Positions 45,654 through 54,204 of a stretch of DNA of 64,000 nt are shown piece by piece; positions within the stretch are counted from its first letter, which is position 1; each line of letters opens with the position of its first letter. Origin of the DNA: Bradyrhizobium sp. BTAi1 (GTDB lineage: Bacteria > Pseudomonadota > Alphaproteobacteria > Rhizobiales > Xanthobacteraceae). Under the pieces are notes generated by a model, which made no database searches, was not told where the DNA came from, and was given only the letters and a program-made list of their open reading frames with translations. The DNA is taken from NCBI RefSeq assembly GCF_000015165.1, contig NC_009485.1:496001-560000 (forward strand), given 5' to 3'. The position numbers and the translations under genes are program-made.

Positions 45654-47171
45654 ATGATCATGATACCATTCCGCGCGGGCGCGTTGCTCGCCCGCCTGAC
45701 TGTTGCCATCGCGGCGATCGCCGTGCTTCCGTGCGCAGGGACGGCGGCCTCGCGGGCAGCGAGCAACTCGACAGCAATCACGTCCGCTGCGTCCGGCGGC
45801 GCCGGAACACTCACGACGACCCCCGCGCCGGTCGGTGCAATCCCGCAGGTCGCCCCCTGGGACCCGGACGATTTCGGCGACTTCCACAAGAACGCCCTCG
45901 CGACGAAGACCCCTTACGGTCCGAGGGGCGGGCTGCACGATCTCACCCCACCTCCCGCCGGGGCCATACCGGTCTTCACTCAATTGCTTGCCCGGCACGG
46001 CGCACGCGCGGCGACCAGCGACGACGACTTCGCCGTCGTCCTCCAGGTGCTCGACGCGGCGAAGGCTGCCGGCACACTCACCGAAAAGGGTGCCACACTC
46101 GCGCGGCGCACAGCCGCGCTACAGAAGGTTAACGACGCTGTGGGCCTTGGTCAGTTGAGCACCCGAGGTCGCAGCGAGCAAAAGCAGCTCGCCGAGCGGC
46201 TCGCGCAACGGCTGCCCGGACTGTTTGCCGACGCAGCCCGCCAAGGCCGGACGATCACGGTGATAAACTCCGGCAAGGACCGCGCTATCGACAGCAGCGA
46301 GATCTTCGCACTGTCGCTCGGCCAGTCCGTTCCCTGGGCCGCGAAGCTCATCAAGGCGCCGGTTTCCGATCCGACCACGCTGTATTTCTTCAAGCAGCCG
46401 GAAAACGCGGCCTACCAGGCCTACAAGAAACGAGACCCCGACCTGCTGGCCGCCGAGAAAGCCGTCCGCCTGGCTCTGAAGACGGCAGCCGCGGCCCGCG
46501 AACTGCTGACCCCGCTCGTCGGCGTGCAAATCGTCGCGGCGCTCGACGCGGGTATGGTCACGGTGAAACCGAACGCCGAGGACGGCCCGGCGACACCGAA
46601 CAGCGTCGACGTCGCCCTTGCTGTTTACGGTGTGTTTCAGCAGGCTCCGGCGCTGAATGCAGATGGCTCCGGGCCGATCACCCTCACTCCGTTCCTCTCC
46701 CCCGACGAGGCCGACCAGTTTGCGCGCGTCAGCGACACCGACGACTTCTACGAGAAGGGGCCTGGTTTTGCCGGGCGCACGATCACCTTCGCAATGGCCA
46801 AGCCGCTTGTCGACGACTTCGTTGCCGCAATGGACCGGATCGCCGCCGGCGACCTGCATGAGGCCGCCCGGCTGCGGTTCGCGCACGCCGAGACGGTCAT
46901 TCCGTTCGCCGCGCTGTTGAAGTTGCCGCACAGCGCCACCCAGCAGCCCCTCGGCGTGATGTTCGACGACCACAATGGCTGGACCGGACGGGACGTCGCG
47001 TCGTTCAGCGCCAACATCCAATGGGATGCCTTTCGGACCACCGACGGTCGATTGCTCGTCCGCATGCTCTATGACGAGAAGGAGATCGCCTTCAAGCAGG
47101 GCTGCTTTCCGGTCAAGGACGACAGCCCGTATTACGCGTGGAACGAACTGAAGCGCTGCTACGGCTTCTGA
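45654..47171 (+). CDS. Histidine phosphatase, MINPP-type phytase-like, secreted
   Basis: 505 residues. Hydrophobic N-terminus (~5-30) looks like a signal peptide, followed by a low-complexity Ser/Thr/Ala linker to ~65. The active-site RHGAR (His115) and the C-terminal proton-donor motif HAE (RFAHAETVIPF, about residue 410) define the histidine-acid-phosphatase branch 2 MINPP subgroup, which has HAE where classic phytases have HD. MINPP enzymes dephosphorylate inositol hexakisphosphate (phytate). SGKDRAIDS and PWD-like motifs around the substrate pocket fit. Located between peptidase and aminotransferase genes on the other strand; no transporter or phosphate regulator nearby. ATG at 45654 or 45660 could start it. 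Confidence 0.78.
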   Translation: MIMIPFRAGALLARLTVAIAAIAVLPCAGTAASRAASNSTAITSAASGGAGTLTTTPAPVGAIPQVAPWDPDDFGDFHKNALATKTPYGPRGGLHDLTPPPAGAIPVFTQLLARHGARAATSDDDFAVVLQVLDAAKAAGTLTEKGATLARRTAALQKVNDAVGLGQLSTRGRSEQKQLAERLAQRLPGLFADAARQGRTITVINSGKDRAIDSSEIFALSLGQSVPWAAKLIKAPVSDPTTLYFFKQPENAAYQAYKKRDPDLLAAEKAVRLALKTAAAARELLTPLVGVQIVAALDAGMVTVKPNAEDGPATPNSVDVALAVYGVFQQAPALNADGSGPITLTPFLSPDEADQFARVSDTDDFYEKGPGFAGRTITFAMAKPLVDDFVAAMDRIAAGDLHEAARLRFAHAETVIPFAALLKLPHSATQQPLGVMFDDHNGWTGRDVASFSANIQWDAFRTTDGRLLVRMLYDEKEIAFKQGCFPVKDDSPYYAWNELKRCYGF

Positions 47172-47202
47172 GCGACGATCCACCCGCAGCGATTGCAAAA
47201 GG

Positions 47203-48390
47203 CTAGGCGCTGACGCTCTCGCCGAGCCATTGGATCGCGGCATCGAGGCCGCCGCGGCCATGCGGGATCTTCAACGCCACCAGCGCCATTTCGATCACGC
47301 CGAGCGTGCCCAGCACCATCGGCGCATTGACATGGCCCATATGGGCGATGCGGAACGCCTTGCCGCTGAGATCGCCGATCCCGGTGCCGAGCACCACGCC
47401 GCACTGCTCCTTGCAGTAGCTCTGCAGCACGGCGGGATCATAGCCGCCGCCGACCAGCACGGTGGTGACCGTATTGGAGCGCTCGGCGGCATCGGCGATG
47501 TTGAAGCCGATCACTTGGCCCTCGCCCCATTTGGCGACGGCGCGGCGCACGGCCTCGCCGAGCAGCTGGTGCCGGCGGAACGCGTGCGGCAGCCCCTCCG
47601 CGAACAGCATGTCGATGGCCTGGCGCAGCGCGAACAACAGATGCACCGGCGCGGTGCCGCCATATTTGCGATAGTGCTCGGCGCCTTCGCGCTCGCTCCA
47701 GTCCCAATAGGGCGTGCGCATATTGGCGCGCTTATGCACCTCGAGCGCGCGCGCGTTCGCCGCGACGAAGCCGAGTCCGGGCGGTGTCATCAGGCCCTTC
47801 TGCGAGCCGGACATCGCGACGTCGATGCCCCACGCATCCATCTCGAACGGCATGCAGCCGAGCGACGCCACTGTGTCGACCATGTAGAGCGCGGGATGGC
47901 CACTCGCCTTGATCGCGCGGCCGATCGCCTCGACGTCGTTGACGACGCCGGAGGCGGTGTCGATCTGCGCCACGACGATCGCCTTGATGGTGTGCTCCCG
48001 GTCGGCGCGCAGCCGCGCCTCGACCTCGGCCGGCCGCACCGCGCGGCGCCAGTCGCCTCTGAGGACCTCGATCTCGGCGCCCATGGCGCGCGCCGCTTGG
48101 CCCCAGCCGATCGCGAAGCGGCCGCTCTCCAGCACCAGCAGCTTGTCGCCGCGCGACAGCACGTTGGACAGCACGGCTTCCCAGGCGCCATGACCGTTGG
48201 CGATATAGATGTAGGTCTTGCCCTTGGTGGCGAACAGGCGGCCGAGATCGGCCATGAGGCCGTCGGTCAGCTCCACCATCTGCTTGGAGTAGATGTCGAG
48301 CGCCGGGCGGTGCATCGCCTGCAGCACCTCGTCGGGCATCGTGGTGGGTCCCGGGATGGCCAGAAATTCCCGGCCCGCGCGAACGGTCAT
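47203..48390 (-). CDS. Aminotransferase, serine/alanine-glyoxylate family
   Basis: 395 residues, class V (AGAT/SGAT) PLP enzyme: IPGPTTMPDEVLQAMHRPAL at the N-terminus, TASGVVNDV, Asp172 in MVDTVASLG, PLP-lysine 198 in MSGSQKGL, and SNTVTTVLV near the C-terminal domain. Members transaminate serine, alanine or aspartate with glyoxylate; in Alphaproteobacteria a serine-glyoxylate type is part of photorespiratory-like C2 metabolism, but alternative 2-aminoethylphosphonate-like partners are related. Start at 48390 chosen because the family N-terminus begins there; the frame stays open to 49047 through unrelated sequence. Convergent with the phosphatase. Confidence 0.88.
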   Translation of the reverse strand: MTVRAGREFLAIPGPTTMPDEVLQAMHRPALDIYSKQMVELTDGLMADLGRLFATKGKTYIYIANGHGAWEAVLSNVLSRGDKLLVLESGRFAIGWGQAARAMGAEIEVLRGDWRRAVRPAEVEARLRADREHTIKAIVVAQIDTASGVVNDVEAIGRAIKASGHPALYMVDTVASLGCMPFEMDAWGIDVAMSGSQKGLMTPPGLGFVAANARALEVHKRANMRTPYWDWSEREGAEHYRKYGGTAPVHLLFALRQAIDMLFAEGLPHAFRRHQLLGEAVRRAVAKWGEGQVIGFNIADAAERSNTVTTVLVGGGYDPAVLQSYCKEQCGVVLGTGIGDLSGKAFRIAHMGHVNAPMVLGTLGVIEMALVALKIPHGRGGLDAAIQWLGESVSA

Positions 48391-48550
48391 AGTCGGTGTC
48401 CTTGGCGATGTGGTCTTGCGATTGGCGTCGGGGTGATGGCGGGCCGTCGCAGGCGCTCGGCCCGAGCCGTTTGTACGTGGCGCGGCCGCGTCTGAAAAGC
48501 CGGAGAAGCCGGGGGGCTGGCATGCCCCGGCCGGCCGGCGCAGCGTAGCC

Positions 48551-49270
48551 TCAGCGCCGGGTTTCGCGGCAACCGGCGGCCTCGGCCTCCTCGACCGAGC
48601 AGAACCAGCGCGTGCCCTTCGACACATGCATCTTGATCTGGGCGTACCAGCGGCTCTGCGGCGTGTGATAGATGCACTCGCCGGCGCTATTGACATTGCC
48701 CTTGATGGTGCAGTCGGGTGACGGCGCAACCGGGCCCGAGGCCGAGGCGAGCAGGATGTTGCGGGCACTCTCCGGCGGCTTGGTGGCGCCGAGGATCGTG
48801 GTCTTCTTGTTGCGCACCCGCCAGTCCCATGGCGCGATGAAGGCGCCCTGCCACATGCCGGCCTTGGCCGTGCGGGCCTCTGCCTCCTCGGGCTCGTAGT
48901 CGTGCGAGACGGTGCGATAGGCCAGCGCCCAGCCGTTGCGCACCAGCCATTTCTGGATGTCCTCGCCATCGACATCGCAGCGCGCCACTTGGCGGCCGCG
49001 GCGGTCGATCGCGCGTGGATGGCACACCCAGCTCTTGCCGTCGGCATGCTTGATCAGTTCGTCGCGCGCCGCCACTCCGCAGGTCCAGCGCTCGCCATCC
49101 TTGTTCAGGCACAGCTGATCGACCGACGGCGCGTCAATGCCGCCAAGCCGGATCCGCGTCGTGCCGATCGTGATCCCGTCGGCCTCGCGGATCTTGGGAA
49201 TGCCGGTGATCTCCGCGGCGTGAGCAAGCGACGGCAGCAGCAGGAGCAGGGCGAGGGAAACTGTTTTCAT
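48551..49270 (-). CDS. Secreted SNase-like (thermonuclease-fold) protein
   Basis: 239 residues. Signal peptide 1-19 (KTVSLALLLLLPSLAHAAE). OB-fold SNase core: DGITIGTTRIRLGGIDAPSV has the two catalytic-site Arg/Asp neighbourhoods, then YRTVSHDYEPEEAEARTAKAG and GMWQGAF, normal in bacterial SNase family members. A C-terminal 55-residue extension with DCTIKGNVNSAG and WYAQIKMHVSKGTRWFCSVE is like that fused to many rhizobial nuclease-like proteins. Whether the nuclease is active depends on residues I cannot fully align. Start 49270 (MKTVS) or 49276 are possible. Single gene. Confidence 0.82.
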   Translation of the reverse strand: MKTVSLALLLLLPSLAHAAEITGIPKIREADGITIGTTRIRLGGIDAPSVDQLCLNKDGERWTCGVAARDELIKHADGKSWVCHPRAIDRRGRQVARCDVDGEDIQKWLVRNGWALAYRTVSHDYEPEEAEARTAKAGMWQGAFIAPWDWRVRNKKTTILGATKPPESARNILLASASGPVAPSPDCTIKGNVNSAGECIYHTPQSRWYAQIKMHVSKGTRWFCSVEEAEAAGCRETRR

Positions 49271-49456
49271 CGGCATCAAGGGGGCGTGTTCATCCTCGGC
49301 TGGAACAATGCACACGATTGTGCGGCGGATCGCCTGGCGGTTCCAGCGCCGTGATCGCGTGAGCCGCTCAACTTCGCGCGATGGTGGCGGAATTTTAAGA
49401 GGCCGGCCCTCCCGGGAGCTGGACCCGCGCGGTCGCCGCGACGGCGGCGAGCTCCC

Positions 49457-51220
49457 TCACCGCGCCACAACCCGCCGCGCCAACGCCAGCCCCATCAGCA
49501 CGAAGGCCGAGGTGACCTCCGGGCCGCCCACCAGGATGCGGGTCGGGGTCTTCATCTTGTTCCACTCATAGGCGCGGTACGGATGCCGCCGGCCGCCTTC
49601 GCCGAACGCTGCAACGATGCAATGCACGGCCGGAGCGAAGCTCGCGGCGGCGCCGCCGAGATGGCCGAGCGCGATCAGCGCCAGCGCCGCGTCGAACGGG
49701 TTCATCTCGCGGCCGATCAGCTCGTCCTCGACATAAGCGAGCACGCGCAACCGGATCAGCTCGAATGCGCCGTCGGGATCGATCGCCTGCCGCGCGGCCG
49801 GCGGCAGCGCCATGAAGGCGTGGTAGCAGCGGCCGAAATAGGCGCAATACAGCTCCGGCAGATAATAGATGTGCGACCGCGGATCGGCAAAGGCGCCGCT
49901 GATCACCAGCCGTTGCTGGAAACCGACGATCCGCCTGACGACGTCGAGCCGGCCCTCGGTCTCGAGGATCTGCCAGCGCGACAGGTTGCGGAACGAGACT
50001 TCGAGCACGTCGAGATTCAAGGTCGGATCGAGGTCGTTGCCATAGGGCCGCTCGCCGGCCAGGCTGTCGATCCAGGTCGCGATGCCGCCTTCATAGTCGA
50101 TATTGTCGTTGATCGGCACCGTCACCCGCGGCTCGTTGCTGCCGGCGCGGACCTGATAGCCGGCATAAAAGTCGACCAGCGGCTGCGCGAGGATCGGATC
50201 ATCCGAGCCGGCCTGCGTCGCCGCCGAAAACGAGCACGCCGTCGTGTCGCAATCGGGCACGTAAACGCCGAAGCCGAGATCCTGCTTGATCTGGGTGAAG
50301 AAGCGCGAGAAGCGCGGATGCGGCGGTGGCGCCAGCGCGGTGACGACGTTGTAGCTCTTGCCGTCCGCGCCGCGCACCTCCTCGCGGCTCGTGGCGAGGC
50401 AGAACGCGACCATGTCGCCGATCGCGCCGCGCGCCGCCAGCGTCTGATCGGGCGAGGCCAGGCCGGTCTCGACGTAGCTCAGCAGCGCCTCGGTAAAGAA
50501 GGCGTCGTAATAGGCCGAGCGGTGGCGGATTTGCACCGGCTCCCACATCGGCTCGGCGATGCCGCGCCACGGCGGATGAATCACCGCCGCGGCCGGCGAA
50601 CGGGCGATGAAGACGCGGGCCAGGTTGAACAGCAAGGTCGAGTTCTTGTAGCCGCGGGCGTCGAGGCCCTTGAGCGCCATCAGCACCTCGCGGCCGCCGA
50701 GATCGGGATCGCCGATCAGGTTGAAGGCGGCGTAGGTCGGAATGAAGCCGTTGCGCGCGTAGGAGCCGAGCAGGTCGGCGCCGCAGGCCCGGATCACGCG
50801 GTCGATCTCGCTGGATGGCGGCATCGTGACGGCGGTCGTCCGGCGCGGCGGCGCCGGATGGCGCAGCGCGATGCTGTCGACCAGTTCGGCGATCGGACGG
50901 CCGACCGCCCCCCAGTCCGGCGTCGGATTGTCGCGGGCGAGCACCAGCGCCTCGCGCAGCGCCGCGAGGCGCGCCGGCTCTTTCAACTCCGGCAGGCCGG
51001 CCCGGCGCAACAGAGCGCGCAGTGCGGGATTGCCGAGCGCGGTTCGGTAGAACTTGGCCAGATGCGGGTCGCCGCGGCCGGGCTGGCGCAGGATGGGATC
51101 GCAGACCTCGTAGAGTGAGGGACCGTCCTTGCGGGCCGTCAGCGCGCGGCAGGCCGCGCCGGCAAAATACTGGAAACTCAAAATGGGACTCGCGGGTTGT
51201 CGAGGCGGGATCAATGGCAT
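49457..51220 (-). CDS. Conserved hypothetical protein, 587 residues
   Basis: I do not recognise a family. The protein is a large, apparently soluble alpha-helical molecule, beginning MPLIPPRQPASPILSFQYFA, with a possible helical repeat pattern and several Trp/Tyr-rich sections (RHRSAYYDAFFTEALLSYVE, HIYYLPELYCAYFGRCYHAF). A hydrophobic C-terminal stretch (~562-580, VTSAFVLMGLALARRV) might anchor it in the membrane. The long frame, sensible composition and absence of stops support a real gene. Divergent from the pseudocaspase at 51612, and a CRP-like site lies about 80 bp upstream. Start 51220 preferred over 51265 by composition. Confidence 0.65.
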   Translation of the reverse strand: MPLIPPRQPASPILSFQYFAGAACRALTARKDGPSLYEVCDPILRQPGRGDPHLAKFYRTALGNPALRALLRRAGLPELKEPARLAALREALVLARDNPTPDWGAVGRPIAELVDSIALRHPAPPRRTTAVTMPPSSEIDRVIRACGADLLGSYARNGFIPTYAAFNLIGDPDLGGREVLMALKGLDARGYKNSTLLFNLARVFIARSPAAAVIHPPWRGIAEPMWEPVQIRHRSAYYDAFFTEALLSYVETGLASPDQTLAARGAIGDMVAFCLATSREEVRGADGKSYNVVTALAPPPHPRFSRFFTQIKQDLGFGVYVPDCDTTACSFSAATQAGSDDPILAQPLVDFYAGYQVRAGSNEPRVTVPINDNIDYEGGIATWIDSLAGERPYGNDLDPTLNLDVLEVSFRNLSRWQILETEGRLDVVRRIVGFQQRLVISGAFADPRSHIYYLPELYCAYFGRCYHAFMALPPAARQAIDPDGAFELIRLRVLAYVEDELIGREMNPFDAALALIALGHLGGAAASFAPAVHCIVAAFGEGGRRHPYRAYEWNKMKTPTRILVGGPEVTSAFVLMGLALARRVVAR

Positions 51221-51611
51221 GCGCTGCTCGAAACGCCCGGCAAACGGCTCGTCACACGCATGCACCCGTCAAACTGGCATGCTGCGCGGGCAAAGACAAC
51301 GTGACCGGGATCACGGCTCCGACCGGCGATTTGGCCGCAATGTGGCATTCGGGCGGTCCCGCGGAGACCCTTTGGAGAACGGCGCCATGGTTAAATTTTC
51401 CTTGATTTACAAGTGCTTGAAAAGTCAACGGTGTTTGGATGTTGCCCTGCTTGCGGGTTCGGGTTAAGCCTTTCTTCGTTGCGGTGCCGCAAATTGCGCG
51501 CAATTCGACGACACATCGTCTCGCAACCCCTCAAACCTCAGAGGCGCCCGCGCGACCCAAAGGTGCGATCCTTTGGTGCCGCATGGACAGGCTCGGACCA
51601 GGATTGACGTG
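51221..51611. promoter_or_regulatory. Divergent promoter between 587-aa gene and pseudocaspase gene
   Basis: 391 bp. The main feature is CGTGA-CCGGGA-TCACG at 51300-51315, which follows the CRP consensus TGTGA-N6-TCACA except for the outer base on each side. AT-rich sequence around 51390-51430 (GGTTAAATTTTCCTTGATTTAC) is the likely promoter part for the right-hand gene. Confidence 0.45.
51300..51315. promoter_or_regulatory. CRP-like palindromic site
   Basis: CGTGA-N6-TCACG, perfect 5-bp arms, 80 bp upstream of the 587-residue unknown gene and about 300 bp upstream of the pseudocaspase. Matches the CRP/Fnr-type half-site GTGA. Single copy found. Confidence 0.4.
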
Positions 51612-52472
51612 ATGACCGCAAGGCAGCCTTCCTTCTCCCGCCGTTCGGCCGTGATCGCCGCCGCGTTGCTCTGCACGGTGTCGCTCGCGATCGGCGCGAA
51701 TGCTGCCTTGAACAAGCGCTCGCTCGAAGCCCCGAAATCTGCCGCCGCCGAGCAGGGCGTTGCATCGACCGGCAACGGCGCGCGGCTCGCGCTCGTCATC
51801 GGCAATGGTCACTACCCCGACGCCAACGCGCCGCTGGCCCAGCCGATCAATGATGCCCGTGCGCTGACCGGCGCGCTGCGCCGCGGCGGCTTCGACGTCG
51901 ACGTGGTCGAGGACGCGAGCAAGGACGATCTGGCCCGCGCGGTCGAGCGCCTGACCGCGAGAATCAAACCGGATTCGGTAGTGATGCTGTTCTTCGGGGG
52001 CTACGCGATCCAGGCGGGCCGCGACAGCTACATGATCCCGACCGATGCCAAGATCTGGAAGGAAGCGGACGTCCGTCGCGAGGGCACCAGCATCGAGAGG
52101 GTGCTCGACGCCGTCAGCGAGAAGGGCGCCCGGGCCAAGCTCGTCGTGATCGACGCCTCGCGCCGCAATCCCTTTGAGCGCCGCTTCCGCGCTTATTCGC
52201 ATGGCCTCGCGCCGATCAACGCGCCCGCCAACGCGCTGATCATGTCGTCGGCGACGCCCGGCAAGGTGCTCGACGACCCGCAGCAGGCCAACAGCGTGCT
52301 CGTCTCGGAGCTGCTCAATCAGCTCGGCAAGAGCCCGAGCGCCGAGACGGTGTTCAACAAGACCCGCAATGCGATCGCGCGCAGCTCCGACGGCGAGCAG
52401 GTGCCGACCGTGTCATCGTCGCTGGTCGAGGACATCCGCCTCAGCGCCGATGTCGCCAACGCCGGCAGCTGA
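51612..52472 (+). CDS. Secreted caspase-fold protein lacking the catalytic dyad (pseudocaspase)
   Basis: 286 residues. Signal-like hydrophobic segment ~10-32 and a short linker, then a caspase/metacaspase (C14) p20-like domain: ARLALVIGNGHYPDANAPL, NDARALTGALRRGGFDVDVV and YMIPTDAKIWKEADVRR. In active family members the catalytic His sits in a (S/A)GHG motif and the Cys in DAC; here these read FGGYA (Tyr131) and DASRRNP (Ser183), so neither residue remains. The same two losses occur in the paralogue at 56137, with the surrounding residues strongly kept, indicating a selected non-enzymatic role, presumably binding. ATG at 51612. Followed by a downstream region and a converging adaptor gene. 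Confidence 0.85.
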   Translation: MTARQPSFSRRSAVIAAALLCTVSLAIGANAALNKRSLEAPKSAAAEQGVASTGNGARLALVIGNGHYPDANAPLAQPINDARALTGALRRGGFDVDVVEDASKDDLARAVERLTARIKPDSVVMLFFGGYAIQAGRDSYMIPTDAKIWKEADVRREGTSIERVLDAVSEKGARAKLVVIDASRRNPFERRFRAYSHGLAPINAPANALIMSSATPGKVLDDPQQANSVLVSELLNQLGKSPSAETVFNKTRNAIARSSDGEQVPTVSSSLVEDIRLSADVANAGS

Positions 52473-52673
52473 GCCTCGGCCGCTCTCCAACGATCTTCCT
52501 GATTTGTACCGGCTGCCGCTCTTCACGAGTGGCAGCAAACCCGTGCGACTTGCTCGGTCTGCGCCTCTCCCCGCCCCCGCCGCCCGCGGCGAGAGGGAGC
52601 CCACCGCGCACGCCGCAGCGGCTCCCGACCTTCGCCGAGCGGCCAGCGGCGCGCCTTGCCACGTCGCCGCCCG
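52473..52673. other. Intergenic, GC-rich imperfect hairpins
   Basis: 200 bp between convergent genes. Contains an imperfect inverted repeat around 52563-52600 (CCTCTCCCCGCC... with GCGGCGAGAGG) similar in style to the hairpins near 40100. Probably a Bradyrhizobium-type intergenic repeat; may act as a bidirectional terminator. Confidence 0.35.
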
Positions 52674-53564
52674 TCAGTTGCTCGCGAGCACCGGCCGCAC
52701 CGGGTCGCCTTCCCGCAACAGCGCGCCGGCGCGGGCGACGACCACCTCGCCCTCGTTGAGCCCGTCGCGGATCTCGACCTGGCCGCCGGCCATCAGGCCG
52801 ATCTCGACCCGCTTGGTCTCGACCCGCTGATTGCGGACCACCTGCACGACGGTCCCGTCGGGATCATACAGGATCGCGGTCAGCGGCAGCGCGACGCCAC
52901 AGCTCTGGCCGGTCTTGATGACCGCGCGGCCGAACGCATTCACCAACAGCCGGGCGTTGCCGGTGATGGCGATGAACGCCTGGCCGAGCTGGCTGTTGGG
53001 CTCCACGGTGGGCGCGATGCGGCGGATCTTGCCGTCGACCTCGCCGGCGCCGACGATCCGGATCCGCGCCGTCTGGTTGACCGCAAGCCGGTTGATCTGC
53101 GCGCTCGGCACCAAGCCCACCAGGTCATATTCGTTGCGGGCAATGATCGAGAACAGCGCCTCGCCGCGGCCGGAGGCGAAGGCGCCGATGGTGGCGGTGG
53201 ATGTCAGGATGGTCCCGGCGACCGGCGCCTGGACCATGATCGTGCCGCCCTCGGGCGGCGTCAGCCGCGCCAGGTTCTGCCCGGCGGTGACGGTGTCGCC
53301 GGCATCGACCAGGACCTCGGCGACTTTCAGTCCGGGACGGTCCGGCCGCACCGCGGTCTCGTCGCGGGCGAGCACCATGCCGGACACCTCGACGGTGTTG
53401 TCGAAGCAGGCCTTGGCCGCCTTGAGCACGCTGACCGCGGCGCCTCTGGGCGCGGTGTCCTCGGCCGCCATGGCCGGGCTCGCGGCCGCGCCCAATGCCA
53501 GGAGGCCGAGCGCCGTGAGCATCGGCATCCGGCGGGACGTGGCGGCAATTGCGGCATGTCTCAT
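52674..53564 (-). CDS. HlyD-family periplasmic adaptor, orphan
   Basis: 296 residues. Signal peptide ~1-36, then the adaptor pattern: AAKACFDNTVEVSGMVLARD, a lipoyl-like half (KVAEVLVDAGDTVTAGQNLA, APVAGTIL), and beta-barrel with GAGEVDGKIRRIAP and LNEGEVVVARAG. It has no long alpha-hairpin. It is paralogous to the adaptor at 58659 (KACF, VLV-EGDTVT--Q-LARLTPP and C-terminal GL-EGEVVVA). Unlike that one it has no transporter gene beside it; the only candidate pump is the RND protein at 59585. It may be a second adaptor for the same pump or for one elsewhere. The frame is open upstream to 53774 but the RRM-rich start at 53564 gives a proper signal peptide. Confidence 0.8.
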   Translation of the reverse strand: MRHAAIAATSRRMPMLTALGLLALGAAASPAMAAEDTAPRGAAVSVLKAAKACFDNTVEVSGMVLARDETAVRPDRPGLKVAEVLVDAGDTVTAGQNLARLTPPEGGTIMVQAPVAGTILTSTATIGAFASGRGEALFSIIARNEYDLVGLVPSAQINRLAVNQTARIRIVGAGEVDGKIRRIAPTVEPNSQLGQAFIAITGNARLLVNAFGRAVIKTGQSCGVALPLTAILYDPDGTVVQVVRNQRVETKRVEIGLMAGGQVEIRDGLNEGEVVVARAGALLREGDPVRPVLASN

Positions 53565-53751
53565 GCGAAACCGATCCTCGCGAACCCGATCCATTCGAAC
53601 GGCTGCGTCCGAATAGCAGACGCGCCGCCGCCGGGCCAGCCGACCCGCGTCCTCGTATAGTCGCGCCAGCCGGCCGCGACGTTCAGCGCCGTCGTTGATT
53701 GAACGAGCCCGAATTTCCTCGCGGCTGCGCAACTCCCGGCAACGCGCAAGG

Positions 53752-54204
53752 CTACGGATCGCCCTCGCCGGCACCTGGCGCTTTCATGGCCGCGACGACG
53801 CCGCGGCGCTCGGCTTCCTTGACGACGAAGTCCGTCGCCAGGATCTCGCCGTTCTCACCAAAGATTCGCACCGGCAGCCCGGCCCGCAGCGCGAGCATCA
53901 CGGTATTGAGCGTGCCGCGGCTGCGACCATCCCAGAAGGCAGCGATCTCGTCGACTCTCCGAACCAATTCAGCATTACGGAGAGGGCCAGCCTTCCGGCC
54001 ATGCCGTTTCCAATCGGCCTGAATGATCAAGGTCGGCAAGCCCAGACTCCGCGCCGCCTCGATCGCCCACGTGTCGACACCCTGCGCGCCGCCGGAGACC
54101 ACGCAGGTGTCGCACGGCAGCGAGGTCACGAAGGATTCGACCAGAGCCCGGCTCGGAAAGTGCCGTGACCCGACGATGCCGACGACCTTCGATGCGCCGT
54201 CCAT
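53752..54204 (-). CDS. SLOG-fold (DUF2493/DprA-like) nucleotide-binding protein
   Basis: 150 residues. Rossmann-like SLOG fold: VVGIVGSRHFPSRALVESFV at the start, CVVSGGAQGVDTWAIEAARS (glycine-rich ligand loop), ADWKRHGRKAGPLRNAELV and a C-terminal RIFGENGEI strand. This is the YspA/DUF2493 subgroup, of unknown function, related to DprA and to nucleotide-sensing domains found in several defence and conflict systems. AAGGAT is eight bases before the ATG at 54204; the frame is open upstream to 54354 but without a matching family sequence. Stand-alone, with no effector or helicase gene next to it. Convergent on nothing; the adaptor gene follows 187 bp downstream on the same strand. Confidence 0.8.
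   Translation of the reverse strand: MDGASKVVGIVGSRHFPSRALVESFVTSLPCDTCVVSGGAQGVDTWAIEAARSLGLPTLIIQADWKRHGRKAGPLRNAELVRRVDEIAAFWDGRSRGTLNTVMLALRAGLPVRIFGENGEILATDFVVKEAERRGVVAAMKAPGAGEGDP

Noticed and set aside
48391..49047. N-terminal extension of the aminotransferase to 614 residues
   Set aside because: The added part overlaps the nuclease gene and has Arg/Ala-rich antisense-like text; the family start fits 48390.
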